Assembly (NCBI GenBank): GCA_023376005.1
Contig: CM042181.1
Span: 1,901,133 to 1,965,132 of the forward strand
Direction of reading: 5' to 3'
Origin: Doryteuthis pealeii
Taxonomy: Eukaryota > Mollusca > Cephalopoda > Myopsida > Loliginidae
DNA: 64,000 nucleotides
Part shown: positions 18,805 to 29,439 of the stretch, piece by piece
Numbering within the stretch: position 1 is the stretch's first letter
Layout of the letters: every line of letters begins with the position of its first letter
Notes under the pieces: model-generated
The model's database searches: none
What the model saw: only the letters and a program-made list of their open reading frames with translations
What the model was told of the DNA's origin: nothing
Program-made: the position numbers and the translations under genes

Positions 18805-20681
18805 TTAATATTTAAGGGAGGACCACGTTCCCCCGCAATAAACTGCAATTGAATCATGCAATTCAACAAAGTCTTTGAGTAACGCAGGCAAGACTTCACT
18901 ATACGGGATTCCCCTGTCCAAAATCGCTTCTGATACTATGCACTGCAAGTTCCTTTGAGTTATTGGATAGACAGGCAATTCCGCCGACCGGTTAAAATGC
19001 ATAGATGAAAACCCCTCGACGTTTAAACAGTTTAGATGACTATCGAACTCAATTAGCAGGTCTATAATATCCCGAAAGACCAGATCATCTGCATGTTTGA
19101 CGGCGTATACGAATGGGGTGCGCAGGAAGTAGTCCTTGGTGTCGGGGTCAGCCCCTGATTCAAGGAGCAAGCGAAACAGCTTCACACATCGCGAAGTTTG
19201 GATATTCTCACACTTGATCACCCGATGTAAAAGAGACTGTCCGTTTGTGACTCGGGGGTCCGCTGCAACAAGTTCCTTCACCACCTCCCCGAATCGTGAT
19301 TCTTCCGCCTCCGGAAGTTCCATCCTCTGAATCGTGGACGCCATGTTAAGAGCAGCATCGACAACCTCTGTTAACACAGCATTTTCGAGGTAAGTCGTTT
19401 CGGACAGTTGGTCCCGAATATCATCCCAAAGACTTCCAGTTGAGTTTACTATCAGTTCGAAAATATCGAACCCTCCGTTATCGAACAGGCTATTGGGACC
19501 TCCATCTGCGATTCTAGTGAAGAGACTCATAAAGGTGCGTTGGCATGAAGCAACAGTATTTGCAGGTAGGGTCGGACAGATTTCTTTTATATAATTGACC
19601 AGTTGTCGGACCTTTCTCAAATCGTGTAAACCCATAGCAATCACGGCCGTTTTCAGAAGGAAATAAAGATACAAATAGCTGGTTCTTCCAAAAATCCTCT
19701 CAATAACCAATACCCCTTGAAAAGCAAGCGACAAAGTGTTACCGCCTAACACTACCAAGTCTGTCACTGTTGTGAATTCTGAAGATAAATTTAATATGCC
19801 CTGACGCGGAAAGCGGCTGGTCTTAGGGTATATGTCTGCCCTCCTTTTTACGGCTTCAAACCAGTAGTTTATACCCGGCTTTTCTACACATACGCAACAC
19901 GCGCCTAAAACCTCCAGGGACTCAATTTTTTCGAGCTCAGAATAAGCGGGTTTATCACGTAGATACATAGCTGCCACTTCGTTGTTATGGACACTAGCTA
20001 ACATTAGCGGTGTGATCTCATCCTGGTTCCTTATAGTAATATCAGCGTTGCTATTTACCAGAAGTATTACAGTATCCAAGTGTTTACCGGTGACGGCAAG
20101 ATGAAGGGCCGTATCACCGTCTAGATCTCGGTGGTTAACGTTCGCGTTTGACGCGATCAGATAGTTGCAAATATTTTTATCTGAAACCGAAGCCATCAGA
20201 GGGTTAGCACCGTAAACACCAGGGCTGTCGATATCCGCTCCCAGCTGGACTAACAACTTTACATACTCTAACTCCCCACTGGCAACAGCAAGGGTAAGCG
20301 GTGTGAAGGGGCCGTAGATGCGTTCGTTCAGGTCCTGCAAACGGACTGCGATCATTTGGAAAAGTTCCAGGTTACGAGCGACTATGGCGGCTGAGAGAGG
20401 ATGGCAGGTCTTTTTCCAAATCTCGTTCATTTCTCGGCGTCCTTGATTGAGAGAAAGTCCGAGAAGATAGCGTGAGATTTCGATCTGCTCCTCTTTGATG
20501 GCATAACATAATGGCGTCTCACCACCAACCGAGGAGTTTAAAATTCTGATGTACTGCTCGCGCGGAAGATCTTCGAAGACCTCCCTGACGTCCGCCAAGG
20601 AACCGTTTTCAATTAGTCTGTACAAATTATTGACGAAGTTACTGACAGCCTGTCTGCTGAGAGAAGTTCTGACTCGAGGTG
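18805..20681 (-). CDS. fem1-like: FEM1-like ankyrin protein B1, main exon (intact)
   Basis: With exon 24536-24545 it encodes 628 residues, close to human FEM1B as I recall it (~627). Start: MAE-A, then PRVRTSLSRQAVSNFVNN. Ankyrin repeats ~57-250 include GETPLCYAIKEEQIEISRYL, FTPLTLAVASGELEYVKLLV and DTALHLAVTGKHLDTVILLV. Then the FEM1 landmark ELEKIESLEVLGA, a helical middle with LAFQGVLVIERIFGR, C-terminal ankyrins ~485-565 (QSLLHRVIKCENIQTSRCVK, EGFSSMHF), and a VHL-box-like end: BC-like LQCIVSEAI (582-590, V where A/S/C is usual) and Cul2-box-like VLPALLKDFVELH (600-612). FEM1 proteins are substrate receptors of CUL2-Elongin ubiquitin ligases that read C-terminal degrons; the substrate here is unknown. 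The acceptor TTCTTTTATTTGCAG ends at 20682. The stop is TAA at 18805, overlapping a possible poly(A) signal ATTAAA. Confidence 0.88.
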
Positions 20682-20824
20682 CTGCAAATAAAAGAATAAC
20701 CAGTGGTTATTGCGGGAAGAATTATATAGCTTAACTTTAAAAAAATTAAAAAAATAAAAAAATAAAAAAAGAGAAGAAATCACTATTAATTAATATTGGG
20801 GTCGTTTTTTTTAAAAATACCAAA

Positions 20825-20900
20825 TGACTGGAGGTGCTGCAAACAAAAAGATAACCGGTGGTTATTGTGTGATGAATTCTATAGTTTAGTTTCTTTTTAA
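20825..20900 (-). repeat. Second, diverged copy of the B1 exon boundary
   Basis: GGAGGTGCTGCAAACAAAAA and GATAACCGGTGGTTATTGTG repeat, with changes, the sequence around the true splice acceptor (20676-20725). A third trace (CCGGTAGTTATTGCGAGAAG) is at ~22634. On the minus strand the copy retains a TTTGCAG. These look like old local duplications of the intron-exon border. Confidence 0.6.
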
Positions 20901-21004
20901 AATAAATCTGTTAATTTACACATTTATAATTTAAATTTATATTTTTTTTTATACAAACTACACAACATGTTAGGTGTTCAACACATGTACAGTTCATATT
21001 TCAT

Positions 21005-21530
21005 GTTTGTTTGTTTATTGGTTTTAACGGCATATCAACCCGTCTGGGGTTATGTCATGCCTAACGGTTAGGAAGTTATACATATCGTGTATTTATATGT
21101 ATACTTTTTAGTGATTGGTTTTAACAATGTGTTAGCATCATTGGGGGCTCATGTTGTATGGCATTGATTTGTTTCATGTCTATATCCTATGGTATAATTT
21201 TATTTCAAAAAAAAAAAAAAAAAAAAATTATCCATGTTGACATTTTCAAACAGATCTTTCATATTGTTTGCTTTAAAATAACGGTTTCTGATGTGAGCAA
21301 GAAACCTGCACACCATGAATAAGAGTTTAACTGTCAAAGGTGTTTGACAGGTTTCACATTGTGGTTGTTCTTGTTTGAGTATATTGGAGTGCGTTAGTCT
21401 TGTATGACCAATGCGTAATCGGGAAACTGACTTGTTCCTTTCTAGACTTCCTTAAAGTTGGTCTCCAGCCTCCCAAAGTAGGTTTGATTAGGAAGAGTTT
21501 ATTGTGGATGTAATATTTCATGTTTGGTTT
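21005..21530 (-). mobile_element. LINE 3' end (same family as 26530-27164)
   Basis: 3' stem-loop at 21029-21062, (AAAC)n-like tail at 21003-21020, then decayed coding sequence with traces of the R-I-G-H-T segment (TTACGCATTGGTCATACAAG on the minus strand). 5'-truncated at ~21530. Confidence 0.65.
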
Positions 21531-21534
21531 AGTT

Positions 21535-22120
21535 TTCGTTTACGGCATATCCACCACAGTGGGTCATTTAATGCCTATAAAGTTTTGAAATAAGGCATTC
21601 TTAATGCATAATACAATTTTTTATGAATAAATTTTTCTATTTAACCCATAGATGGGACCCTAACAGATACTACCCCTCCGGATCAGAGTAGACCAGGGAG
21701 CAATGGTGATGAAGGGGTTCTCCACATTCACCAAACCTGTAACCTCACCATCAGATAGAGTTTAACGTCATTCCCAGGACATGTAGACCCTCAGTCACCG
21801 GCTTCTAGAACCCATATGATAAAAATGGGTTGGGGCTTGCCATAAGGACAGTAGGGTTGGGGAAATCATATAGGTGCTAGGGCTTGACGTGACCAGCCGG
21901 TTGATCGGAGGGGGCCTCTCCGACCGTCCGTCTAGCCCAAGATAGAGGCAAAGTGGAGTGTTGCAAGTCATGAACTGCTCATCCACCTGGGCTCTATCCT
22001 TATGCATCACGGGTCACCACCCACGGCCAACAAGTGGCCCCTTTGTTGGGGGAGTCTCACCCTCTGCAAAGGTGCAGCCGGTGCATTCTAACGCCCTAGC
22101 CGACAGGGCGGTATTTCATG
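21535..22120 (-). repeat. Dispersed repeat with LINE-type 3' stem-loop
   Basis: Ends at the low-coordinate side with stem-loop GGCATATCCACCACAGTGG / GGGTCATTTAATGCC (21544-21575). Its other end carries CCGACAGGGCGGTATT, which is also at 13030, 28440-28640 and 59561-60160. A minus-strand frame across 21795-22010 has no recognisable domain. Probably a non-autonomous retroelement. Confidence 0.5.
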
Positions 22121-22251
22121 TTTAAAATGGATCTGCAAACGTACTATTCTAAGAGAATTATTCTATTGCTTTTGTTTCAAGTTTAAATTCATGCATTAAA
22201 AAATTCCCACAATCAACTTTTGACCCGCCATCGTTTCTGCTATAGATACTA

Positions 22252-22315
22252 GCAAAAAAAATATGCACCCTACGGGCGCAAGTATTTCAGTTTTAATATA
22301 CTGAAATATATTAAA
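22252..22315 (-). mobile_element. Helitron-like family 1, 3' end only
   Basis: CTAG at ~22248-22251 region, A-rich spacer and hairpin GCGCCC-GTA-GGGTGC on the minus strand. A G-T wobble replaces the A-T pair of the other copies, so the stem is kept. Only ~65 bp remain, ending where a family 2 terminus begins. Confidence 0.55.
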
Positions 22316-22495
22316 CTAAAAGTGGCTACCCGGTGTCGCCTGGGTAGCAGGGGGGGGGGTAAATAGTTAGTTTCGCAGATCCATTATTACTTATCGCGAG
22401 TGAGATCCTCGCTGGTTGCCCCATAAAAAATACCCACGGAAATATGTAACAATATAGTAAGAAATTTCCATTCAAAGATTTACAAAATATATATA

Positions 22496-22534
<39 letters not shown>

Positions 22535-22535
22535 T
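22316..22535 (-). mobile_element. Helitron-like family 2, 3' part
   Basis: Minus-strand 3' end: hairpin CTACCCAGGCGACACCGGGTAG, then CCACTTTTAG at 22316 followed by T. Continues to GATCCATTATTACTTATCGC and a (TA)n tract (22483-22532), the usual internal tract of the family; the 5' half is missing. Confidence 0.6.
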
Positions 22536-22993
22536 GATAAAATTTAATCTAATCAATTTATATTATATTTCAAAGCAAAATAAAAATTTATAAAATAAAA
22601 AATAAGATAACAAAATAACATGCAAATGAATTTCCGGTAGTTATTGCGAGAAGAATTCTATAGCTTAGTTTTGTGGGGTTTTTTTTTTTTTTTAATAAGA
22701 AATCGCTATTAATTCGTCTTCGTTTTGTTTTTATACTAACTTCAGAATACGCTGGGTGTTCAGCAAGTATAGAGACAAGGTTTAATTATTAAGACAAATC
22801 GGCAAAAATATATTTTTTTTTTAATTTTTCAATTTATAACTTTTTCGATCCAAATATAGAATAGCACGTGAGAGAATATATTAGAATCGCATTTTTTCGT
22901 ATAAATTGTATCAGATTACAGAAAGTGCCAAAGTAGCTTGACCCTAATTGTAACAATAACCCAAACCCTAGCGTTTCAAGGATTTCGGATAGG

Positions 22994-23032
<39 letters not shown>

Positions 23033-23335
23033 CTCTTGTGCGAATTCAATTATTTTACCGAAGTTTGGATTCGGTCAAAGCATTTTTGACTTTTCGATAA
23101 GGTAGTATTGAATTGGGAAATTTTATTCATTTGTTTATGCTTGAAAGAAAAGAGACGAGACCGACACACACATGTAAGGAAAGGGAGTGAGCGAATACTG
23201 GATTAGAGAGGGCAACAAAATGCGGTTTCAATTACGAAGTTTAAAAAATAGCTATGAATTGGTGAAAGTATATGATTAAAATAACTAGTTGTCGATATAA
23301 TATATATATATATCGACTATGGGTTAGTAGGAATA
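22536..23335. other. AT-rich intron sequence with a (TA)n tract
   Basis: Contains the exon-border trace at ~22634, a (TA)n run at 22997-23030 and a GAGA-containing stretch at 23140-23200. No gene. Confidence 0.5.
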
Positions 23336-23339
23336 GTTT

Positions 23340-23595
23340 TATGGTTAGAATATCTATATCAAGTGTTCCCAACCTTTCTGGCCATGCCCCAGCTAAATTG
23401 TCGAGGTGGCCTCAAGTCGGCATCAGCCATTCAGCGAGGGAGTCTAGCCCCTTTTCACTAGCGCTAGCCCAAGGAGATAGTTTTTGCGTCTGAGCGGGAG
23501 CGCCATACCTACCATCAGCCTCTCACACGCTGAGTTGGCGAGGGCAGGTATCGAACCAAGAACCTTGTGATTCTTAGCCGAACACTCTAGTTTGA
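23340..23595 (-). repeat. tRNA-derived SINE candidate
   Basis: A GC-richer block. On the minus strand it starts near AGAGTGTTCGGCTAAGAATC (anticodon-arm-like GTGTTC/GAA-CAC) and has a strong box B, TTGGTTCGATACC, then a ~190-bp body with GAGAGGCTGATGGTAGGTAT, GGGGCTAGACTCCCTCGC and GGGGCATGGCCAGAAAGG. Box A is poor. One other copy, in the duplicate at 61305-61560. Confidence 0.5.
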
Positions 23596-23689
23596 TCTGA
23601 AGAAGCTAAAATACCAATACCTGGGTTTAAAAGAGGCTACAAAAGAACAAGCCATCGAATATGAAAATAAAAAAATAAAAAGGCACTTA

Positions 23690-23840
23690 CATAAAAACGG
23701 TTTATTGCCCAGCGCCTGAGGCGCCCCCTTTGAGGGGGAATGCCGAAGGGATCGACGCAATTTTCGTTCTTTCCCACCCATGAGCTTCGGCTTGTGGGTG
23801 GGCCCACGTTAAAACGAGGCATTGTGCCCAGCCCATACAA
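23690..23840 (-). repeat. GC-rich structured repeat, partial, reverse orientation
   Basis: Contains GCCTGAGGCGCCCCCTTTGA and TTGTGGGTGGGCCCACGTT, which match the units at 8345-8520 in inverse orientation; the right half of the unit is missing. Duplicate at 61655-61810. Confidence 0.65.
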
Positions 23841-24535
23841 GTGGGGTATGAGGCGAATACCCACTTACATAAAAACGGAAACTGTCTTCAAAATATAAAT
23901 GCAGGTTAAGTTGGTTTATTTGAACGAGGAAGATTAATTGGAAAGTTAGGTACCACCATTTGTGACATCATAGACGTATTTTACAAAATGAATTTAACCC
24001 CCGATTGTAAAAATTTTCTTAAAAATACCAAAAATCAGGGAATTATCAGATTTTAATGAAATCTTCAGTGTTGATTTATCAATGAAGGCGTTTTATAACG
24101 TATTAGTTATTTCATTTAAAAATATTTTTTTCAGGTCACTTAACTTTGACTACGGGTTAGTATGAATAGTTTTATCGGTAGAATATCACGTGTTCCCAAC
24201 CATTAAACAGGGTTAGAACCCACAAATTTTAATAAAACAATTTTAACTAGGGGGGGGTAGGGTTAGTTTAATGGGAAAATAAATAAATAATTAGGGTTCT
24301 GTTTTTTTCTGGGTTACTCTGTAATATTTTTTAAAATTTTCCGACCGATTTGCAAGTTTAGACAAACATTGTTCATATGAGGAAAGAGAAAGACATACAC
24401 AGGGCTACATAAAAAAAATCCACTCATTAGCAGAAAACATTCGACAAATTTCAAACTTAATAAAATTGTATTTTGTGGGAAATAAAGTCATTTCTGATTT
24501 AGAACAAATTCAGTTGCTCCAAATCTAGAACTTAC

Positions 24536-24545
24536 CTTCAGCCAT
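24536..24545 (-). CDS. fem1-like: FEM1-like gene B1, first coding exon (10 nt)
   Basis: ATG GCT GAA G followed by GTAAGT on the minus strand. Joins in frame (GAA-GCA-CCT) to the main exon at 20681. Identical to the A1 micro-exon and conserved in the duplicate at 62486-62495. Confidence 0.78.
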
Positions 24546-24719
24546 AACTTGTATCTGTTTTTAATATACTACCGGAAAACTTGCTCAACGTTTTAAAAAT
24601 AATAGTTAAAAATATAAAACATGAATTAACGGTATTAAAAATCTAGTTAAAAAAAAATAAAAACAGCAACCGGTCAACTTAATCCCTAGAAATTTCGTTT
24701 CAGATTATTGCTTTTATGA

Positions 24720-24760
24720 ATTTTCAAATAATGGCGGGAGAAATAACTTAGGCGCGAGCA
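24720..24760 (-). promoter_or_regulatory. Possible YY1/E2F-like promoter motif upstream of B1
   Basis: About 190 bases upstream of the B1 start lies AAATAATGGCGGGAGAAA, resembling a YY1 site (ATGGCGG) and, on the minus strand, an E2F-like TCTCCCGCC. It is followed by GGCGCGAGC, an island of CpG in AT-rich DNA. Retained in the duplicate (62678-62705) except A to C at one base. Motif resemblance only. Confidence 0.25.
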
Positions 24761-24914
24761 AACGACAAAATGAAAAATGGGGTAAAACCTGGGTCACTTA
24801 AATGTCCTCTTAGGGGGTGATAGGTAGTAAGTTACATCTGCGTTTTATTATTGCGAGTTTGATTCTCAATGAAGGTGGTCATTTTTAAATAAAATTAATG
24901 TTTTATTCTTCGTT

Positions 24915-25850
24915 TATTTCTGTCTATAAGAATGCATTGGAAATGATTTTTACTTTAAAAATCCATTGGAAATGATTTTTTTACTATAAAAATGCATTGG
25001 AAATGATTTTTAACTATAAAAATGCATTAGAAATGATTTTTACTATAAAAATGCATTGGAAATGAGTTTTACTATAAAAATGCATTGGAAATGATTTTTA
25101 CTTTAAAAATGCATTGGAAATGAGTTTTACTATAGAAATGCATTGGAAATGATTTTTACTTTAAAAATGCATTGGAAATGATTTTACTATAAAAATGCAT
25201 TGGAAATGAGTTTTACTATAAAAATGCATTGGAAATGATTTTTTAACTATAAAAATGCATTAGAAATGATTTTTACTATAAAATGCATTGGAAATGATTT
25301 TTACTTTAAAAATGCATTGGAAATGAGTTTTACTATAGAAATGCATTGGAAATGATTTTTACTTTTAAAAATGCATTGGAAATGAGTTTTACTATAGAAA
25401 TGCATTGGAAATGATTTTTACTTTAAAAATGCATTGGAAATGAGTTTTACTATAGAAATGCATTGGAAATGATTTTTACTTTAAAATGCATTGGAAATGA
25501 TTTTTACTATAAAATGCATTGGAAATGAGTTTTACTATAGAAATGCATTGGAAATGATTTTTACTTAAAAATGCATTGGAAATGATTTTTACTATTGGAA
25601 ATGATTTTTACTATAAAAATGCATTGGAAATGATTTTTACTATAAAGATACATTGGAAATGATGTTTACTATAAAAATGCATTGGAAATGAGTTTTACTA
25701 TAAAAATGCATTGGAATTGAGTTTTACTATAAAAATGCATTGGACAATTTTTTTTCTATAAGAATGCAATGCAAGTGATTTTTACTATAAAAATACATTG
25801 GAAATGATTTTTGTTATGAAAATGCATTGGAAATGTTTATAAAAAATGAC
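24915..25850. repeat. 29-bp minisatellite array, second
   Basis: Same unit as at 215-1390, about 32 copies. In 25080-25560 two unit types alternate (GAGTTTTACTATAGAAATGC and GATTTTTACTTTAAAAATGC), giving a 58-bp higher-order repeat. Lies ~370 bp upstream of the B1 start. Confidence 0.95.
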
Positions 25851-26021
25851 TTGATTCGGCATTAAATGACCTGTACATGTATGGCTCCACTACTTGGACT
25901 CTAACTTGGAGAAAAAGATAGATAGGAAGTGTACAAAGATCCTGCGTACTGCAATGAACAAATTCTGGACACAGTAACCCACAAACAAAACAGCTGTATG
26001 TCCACTTGCCTCCTATCGCAC

Positions 26022-27440
26022 AATTCTGGAGCTCTGGGAAGTGTGAAACCCTTCGTTGCCATTACTCCCAGGTCCACTTTAATAAGCTCAGCTTAGGTCG
26101 GCACAAGGCCAGAAGCATGGGGAGCCCAGTCAGAATTGACTTAGGGCATTAGTGTTCTGAGTACGATGTTAAACTGTATCTTATGGTGAAGTTTCAATTC
26201 TGGAGCTCTGGGGAGTGTGGAGTACCCTTCATTGCCATTACTCCCAGGTCAACTTTAATGAGCTCATCTCAGGCTGGCACAAGACCAGAAGCATGGGGCG
26301 CCCAGTCAGAATTGATTTAGGTTCAGTGTTCTGGGTATGATGTTAAACTGTATCTAATGGTGAGGTTCCAATTCTGGAGCTCTGGGAAGTGTGGAGAACC
26401 CCTTCATTGCCATTACTCCCAGATCCAATTTAATAAGCTCAGCTCAGGCTGGCACAAGGCCAGAATCATGTGGCGCTCAGTCAGAATTGACTTAAGGCCT
26501 TAGTGTCCTGGGTACGATGTTAAACTGTAGTTGTTGTTTATTGATTTTAACGGCATATCAACCCGTCTGGGGTTATGTCATGCCTAACGGTTAGGAAGTT
26601 ATACATGTCGTGTATTCATATTTATACTTTTTAGTTATTGGTTTTAAAAATGTGTTAGCATTATTGGGGGATTATGTTGTATGGTATTGATTTGTTTCAT
26701 GTCTATATTCTATGGTATAATTTTATTTCCCTAAAAAAAAGAGAGAATATCCTCCATGTTGACATTTTCAAACAGATCTTTCATATTGTTTGCTTAAAAA
26801 TAACGGTTTCTGGTGTGAGCAAAAAACCTGCATTCCATGAATAAGTGTTTAACTGTTAAAGGTGTTTGACATGTTTCACACTGTGGTTGTTGTTCTTGTT
26901 TGAGTATCTTGGAGTGTGTTAGTCTTGTATAACCAATGCATAATCGGGACACAATGACTTGTTCCTTTCTAGACTTCCTTAAAGTTGGTTTCCAGTCTCC
27001 CAAATTGGGTTTGATTAGGAAGAGTTTATTGTGGATGTTGTTATTCCAGTGTTGTTGCCATTTTGTATGAATGAATCTATTAATTTTAGGTTTCAAATCA
27101 GTATATGGCATCTTGAAATTGTCGGGGATCAAATCTAGAGCCGATTTAGCTGCGGTGTCTGCTGAACTGTATCGAATGGTGAAGTTTTAATTCTGGAGCT
27201 CTGGGGAGTGTGGAGTACCCCTTTATTGTCATTACTCCTAGGTCCACTTTACTAAGCTCATCTTAGGTTGGCACAAAGCCAGAAGCATGGGGCACCCAGT
27301 CAGAATTGACTTAGGGTCTTATTGTCCTGGGTACGATTTTAAACTGTATCTAATGGTGAAGTTTCAATTCTGGGGCTCTGGGGAGTGTGGAGAAACCCTT
27401 CATTGCCATTACTCCCAGGTCCACTCTGACTTGGAGTGGT
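26022..27440. repeat. ~176-bp satellite, five units, split by a LINE
   Basis: Units start AATTCTGGAGCTCTGGG at 26022, 26196, 26370, 27189 and 27366. Spacing is 174, 174, 819 and 177; removing the 635-bp LINE and a 7-bp duplication from the long gap restores 177. Diverged single relatives occur at 28680-28760 and 28945-29010. Confidence 0.9.
26530..27164 (-). mobile_element. 5'-truncated LINE with target-site duplication
   Basis: Flanked by AACTGTA at 26523-26529 and 27165-27171. The 3' stem-loop (26552-26584) is 22 bases from the insertion point. The minus-strand frame 27132-26794 encodes a LINE carboxy segment: KINRFIHTKWQQHWN, RKSRKEQVIVSRLCIGYTRL, QCETCQTPLTVKHLFMECRF. The S-R-x-x-x-x-x-x-x-R-L-x-I-G-x-T-x-L-T-H and C-x-x-C-x(9)-H-x(4)-C motifs follow the RNase H domain in Jockey/I-type LINEs (family knowledge). 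The best preserved copy in the window. Confidence 0.85.
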
Positions 27441-27930
27441 AGTACCAGTTAGGACCCCATCTATGAGTTAGATAGTTAACTAAAATGTGTTTAAAGAAGA
27501 GTTTGAAAAAAATATGAATACTATTAAGAAAACGTCTTCGGCATGAAATAATCCAACAAGGGTTGACATGCCGTAATCCAACCAGCTGTACGACTTTCCT
27601 GCTATCAAAAAAAAAAACATCCGATTAAGACGAACGAAAACATGCTGGACTCTGCTGCAGAAACAAGGACGTGCTCATAATTTACTTTCACCAATGGACA
27701 CCTATCCACGGACACACCCATGTTAGTTGTCTAGCAAATACGTACATTGGTCAGTTCTGCAAGGATTCTGAATGTTGAACAGCGGTTCTTTCAGGAGCTA
27801 TGGGCGATAGGAACGGGCGGCAAGAAATAATCAAGAGGCTACGTGCTGTCTGCATGACTTGATGATCATGAGCTTCTTGTGTATCAATAAACTGATAGAA
27901 ATATTTTTATTAGCAGGATATACTAAACTA
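27441..27930. other. Repeat fragments, no gene
   Basis: 27525-27600 contains an inverted LINE 3' stem-loop (TCGGCATGAAATAATCC, GGGTTGACATGCCG). The rest has no supported feature. Confidence 0.5.
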
Positions 27931-28390
27931 TGATAATCTAATTATTACACCGTTTGATAAGTTTACTAAAGAGCTATTGCTAAATAATTCAATATGTAAA
28001 AAATACAAAAATCTTAATTTAATTCTTCACACTTTTTTTCTATATTTCCTTCTTTTAATCTTTTCCTTGTGTTCGATTTAAACAGATTAGCATTATCGCT
28101 TCAGCGCGCTTGCCCCTACTCTTTTTCATTCTTTCCTATTATATTTTTTGTGTAGCATGTTCTTTTTCTTCCCTTTCTTTCTTGATAATAAAATCGGAAT
28201 GATCCATTATTTAGCTGAGGTAACAACACTCATAAGAAATTCGGCGGATAAGCAACTCCAGATAATCTGATTCTACATTTTTGCACTTCATCTTGGACGA
28301 TTTGGACGGTCTCATTTTTAACCAAATGGTGCTGCAAGATGATAATGGTCGTACAATTAAAGAACACGACTATTAATGTATAGATTAACA
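27931..28390 (+). repeat. Dispersed repeat family D, uninterrupted copy
   Basis: Matches 11235-11310 joined to 12300-12660, ~25% diverged: starts TAATTATTACACCGTTTGAT, ends near GTCGTACAATTAAAGAACAC. At ~460 bp it probably shows the family's normal length. Confidence 0.6.
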
Positions 28391-28399
28391 GACCTAAGA

Positions 28400-29330
28400 T
28401 GCTAGCTTTTCCTAGTCCAGAATAAATTGACTGCACCACTGCAGAGAGGTAAGACTCCCCCAATAGGGCCACCTGTTGGCCGTGGGGGCGACCCGTGATG
28501 CTTCGGGGGAAACCCAGGTGGCTGAACAATCCATGATATGCAACACTACATTTTGGCCCTTACAATCGGCTGATCAGGTCAAGCCGTAACACCTACATGA
28601 TTGCCCCAATTACAATCCCCAACCCCTTTTTATCATATGGATACTAGAAGGTGGTGGCTGAGGGTCTTCATGTCCTGGGAATGAAGTTAAATCTGATGGT
28701 TAGGTTCCAGTTCTGGAGGTTTGGGGAATTGGAGCACCCCTTCATCACCATTATGTCCAGGTCCACTCTGACCCGGATTGGTAGTACCTGTTAGGGTCCA
28801 ATCTATGGGTTAAATAGAAAAATGTGTTTATAAAAAAATTGAGTATCCATTAAGAATTAATATATTTCAAAACTTTATTGGCGTTACATGACCCACTTAG
28901 GTTGATATGCCGTAAAACAAAACAAACCAATCCAAAAACTAAATTGAATTCTGGAGCTTTGGGGAGTGCAGAGTACCCCTTTATTGCCATTACTTCCAGG
29001 TTCACTCTGAACTGAATTGGTAGTACCTGTTAGGATCCCATCTATGGGTTAAATAGAAAAAATGAGTTAACAAAAATAAGTTAGACTCTATCTGATGGTG
29101 AGGTTCCACTTCTAGAGGTTTGCGCCCTGGTCCACTCTGACCCGAAGTGGTAGTACCTGTTAGGATCCCATGTATAGGTTAAATAAAAAAAAATTGAGTG
29201 TCCATTAAGAATGAATTCATTTCAATACGTTGACCTACTGAGGTTTATATGCCGTAAAACAAACCAAACCAGTCCATAATATCAATTTTCAGTGATTTAA
29301 CCCATTGCCAACCAAATTTCCACCACGGCT
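28400..29330. repeat. Mosaic of retroelement 3' ends and satellite relics
   Basis: 28440-28680 is the repeat found at 21780-22060. 28640-29280 holds three diverged copies of a block with GGTTCCA, TCCACTCTGACCC and GGTAGTACCTGTTAGG, two of them ending in LINE-type stem-loops in inverse orientation (28880-28912; ~29230-29262) and (AAAC)n tails. No gene. Confidence 0.5.
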
Positions 29331-29439
29331 GTACCAAGTTTTGTTTTTTATTTCTGTATGATTGGATATTTCAAAGTCCACTCTCTACTCACCTCATAAC
29401 TCATTTTATTCAAATAAATACCTACCGTTATTGTCGTCG

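Larger units (their letters stand above)
20682..24535 (-). other. Intron of gene B1 (3854 bp)
   Basis: Donor GTAAGT at 24535 and acceptor TTTGCAG at 20682. Contains LINE, Helitron-like, SINE-like and GC-rich repeat pieces listed separately. No alternative exon was seen. Confidence 0.75.

Noticed and set aside
3270..20625. Bacterial, symbiont or poxvirus-type ankyrin genes
   Set aside because: Introns with consensus splice sites, FEM1 domain order and metazoan LINEs all around point to a host animal gene.
215..25850. CRISPR array (regular 29-bp repeats)
   Set aside because: Units are contiguous without unique spacers, the host is eukaryotic and no cas genes are present; these are minisatellites.
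24915..25850. Octamer (ATGCAAAT-like) enhancer array in the minisatellite upstream of B1
   Set aside because: Units have ATGCATTGG, not the octamer, and the array is 370 bp or more from the start; resemblance is weak.
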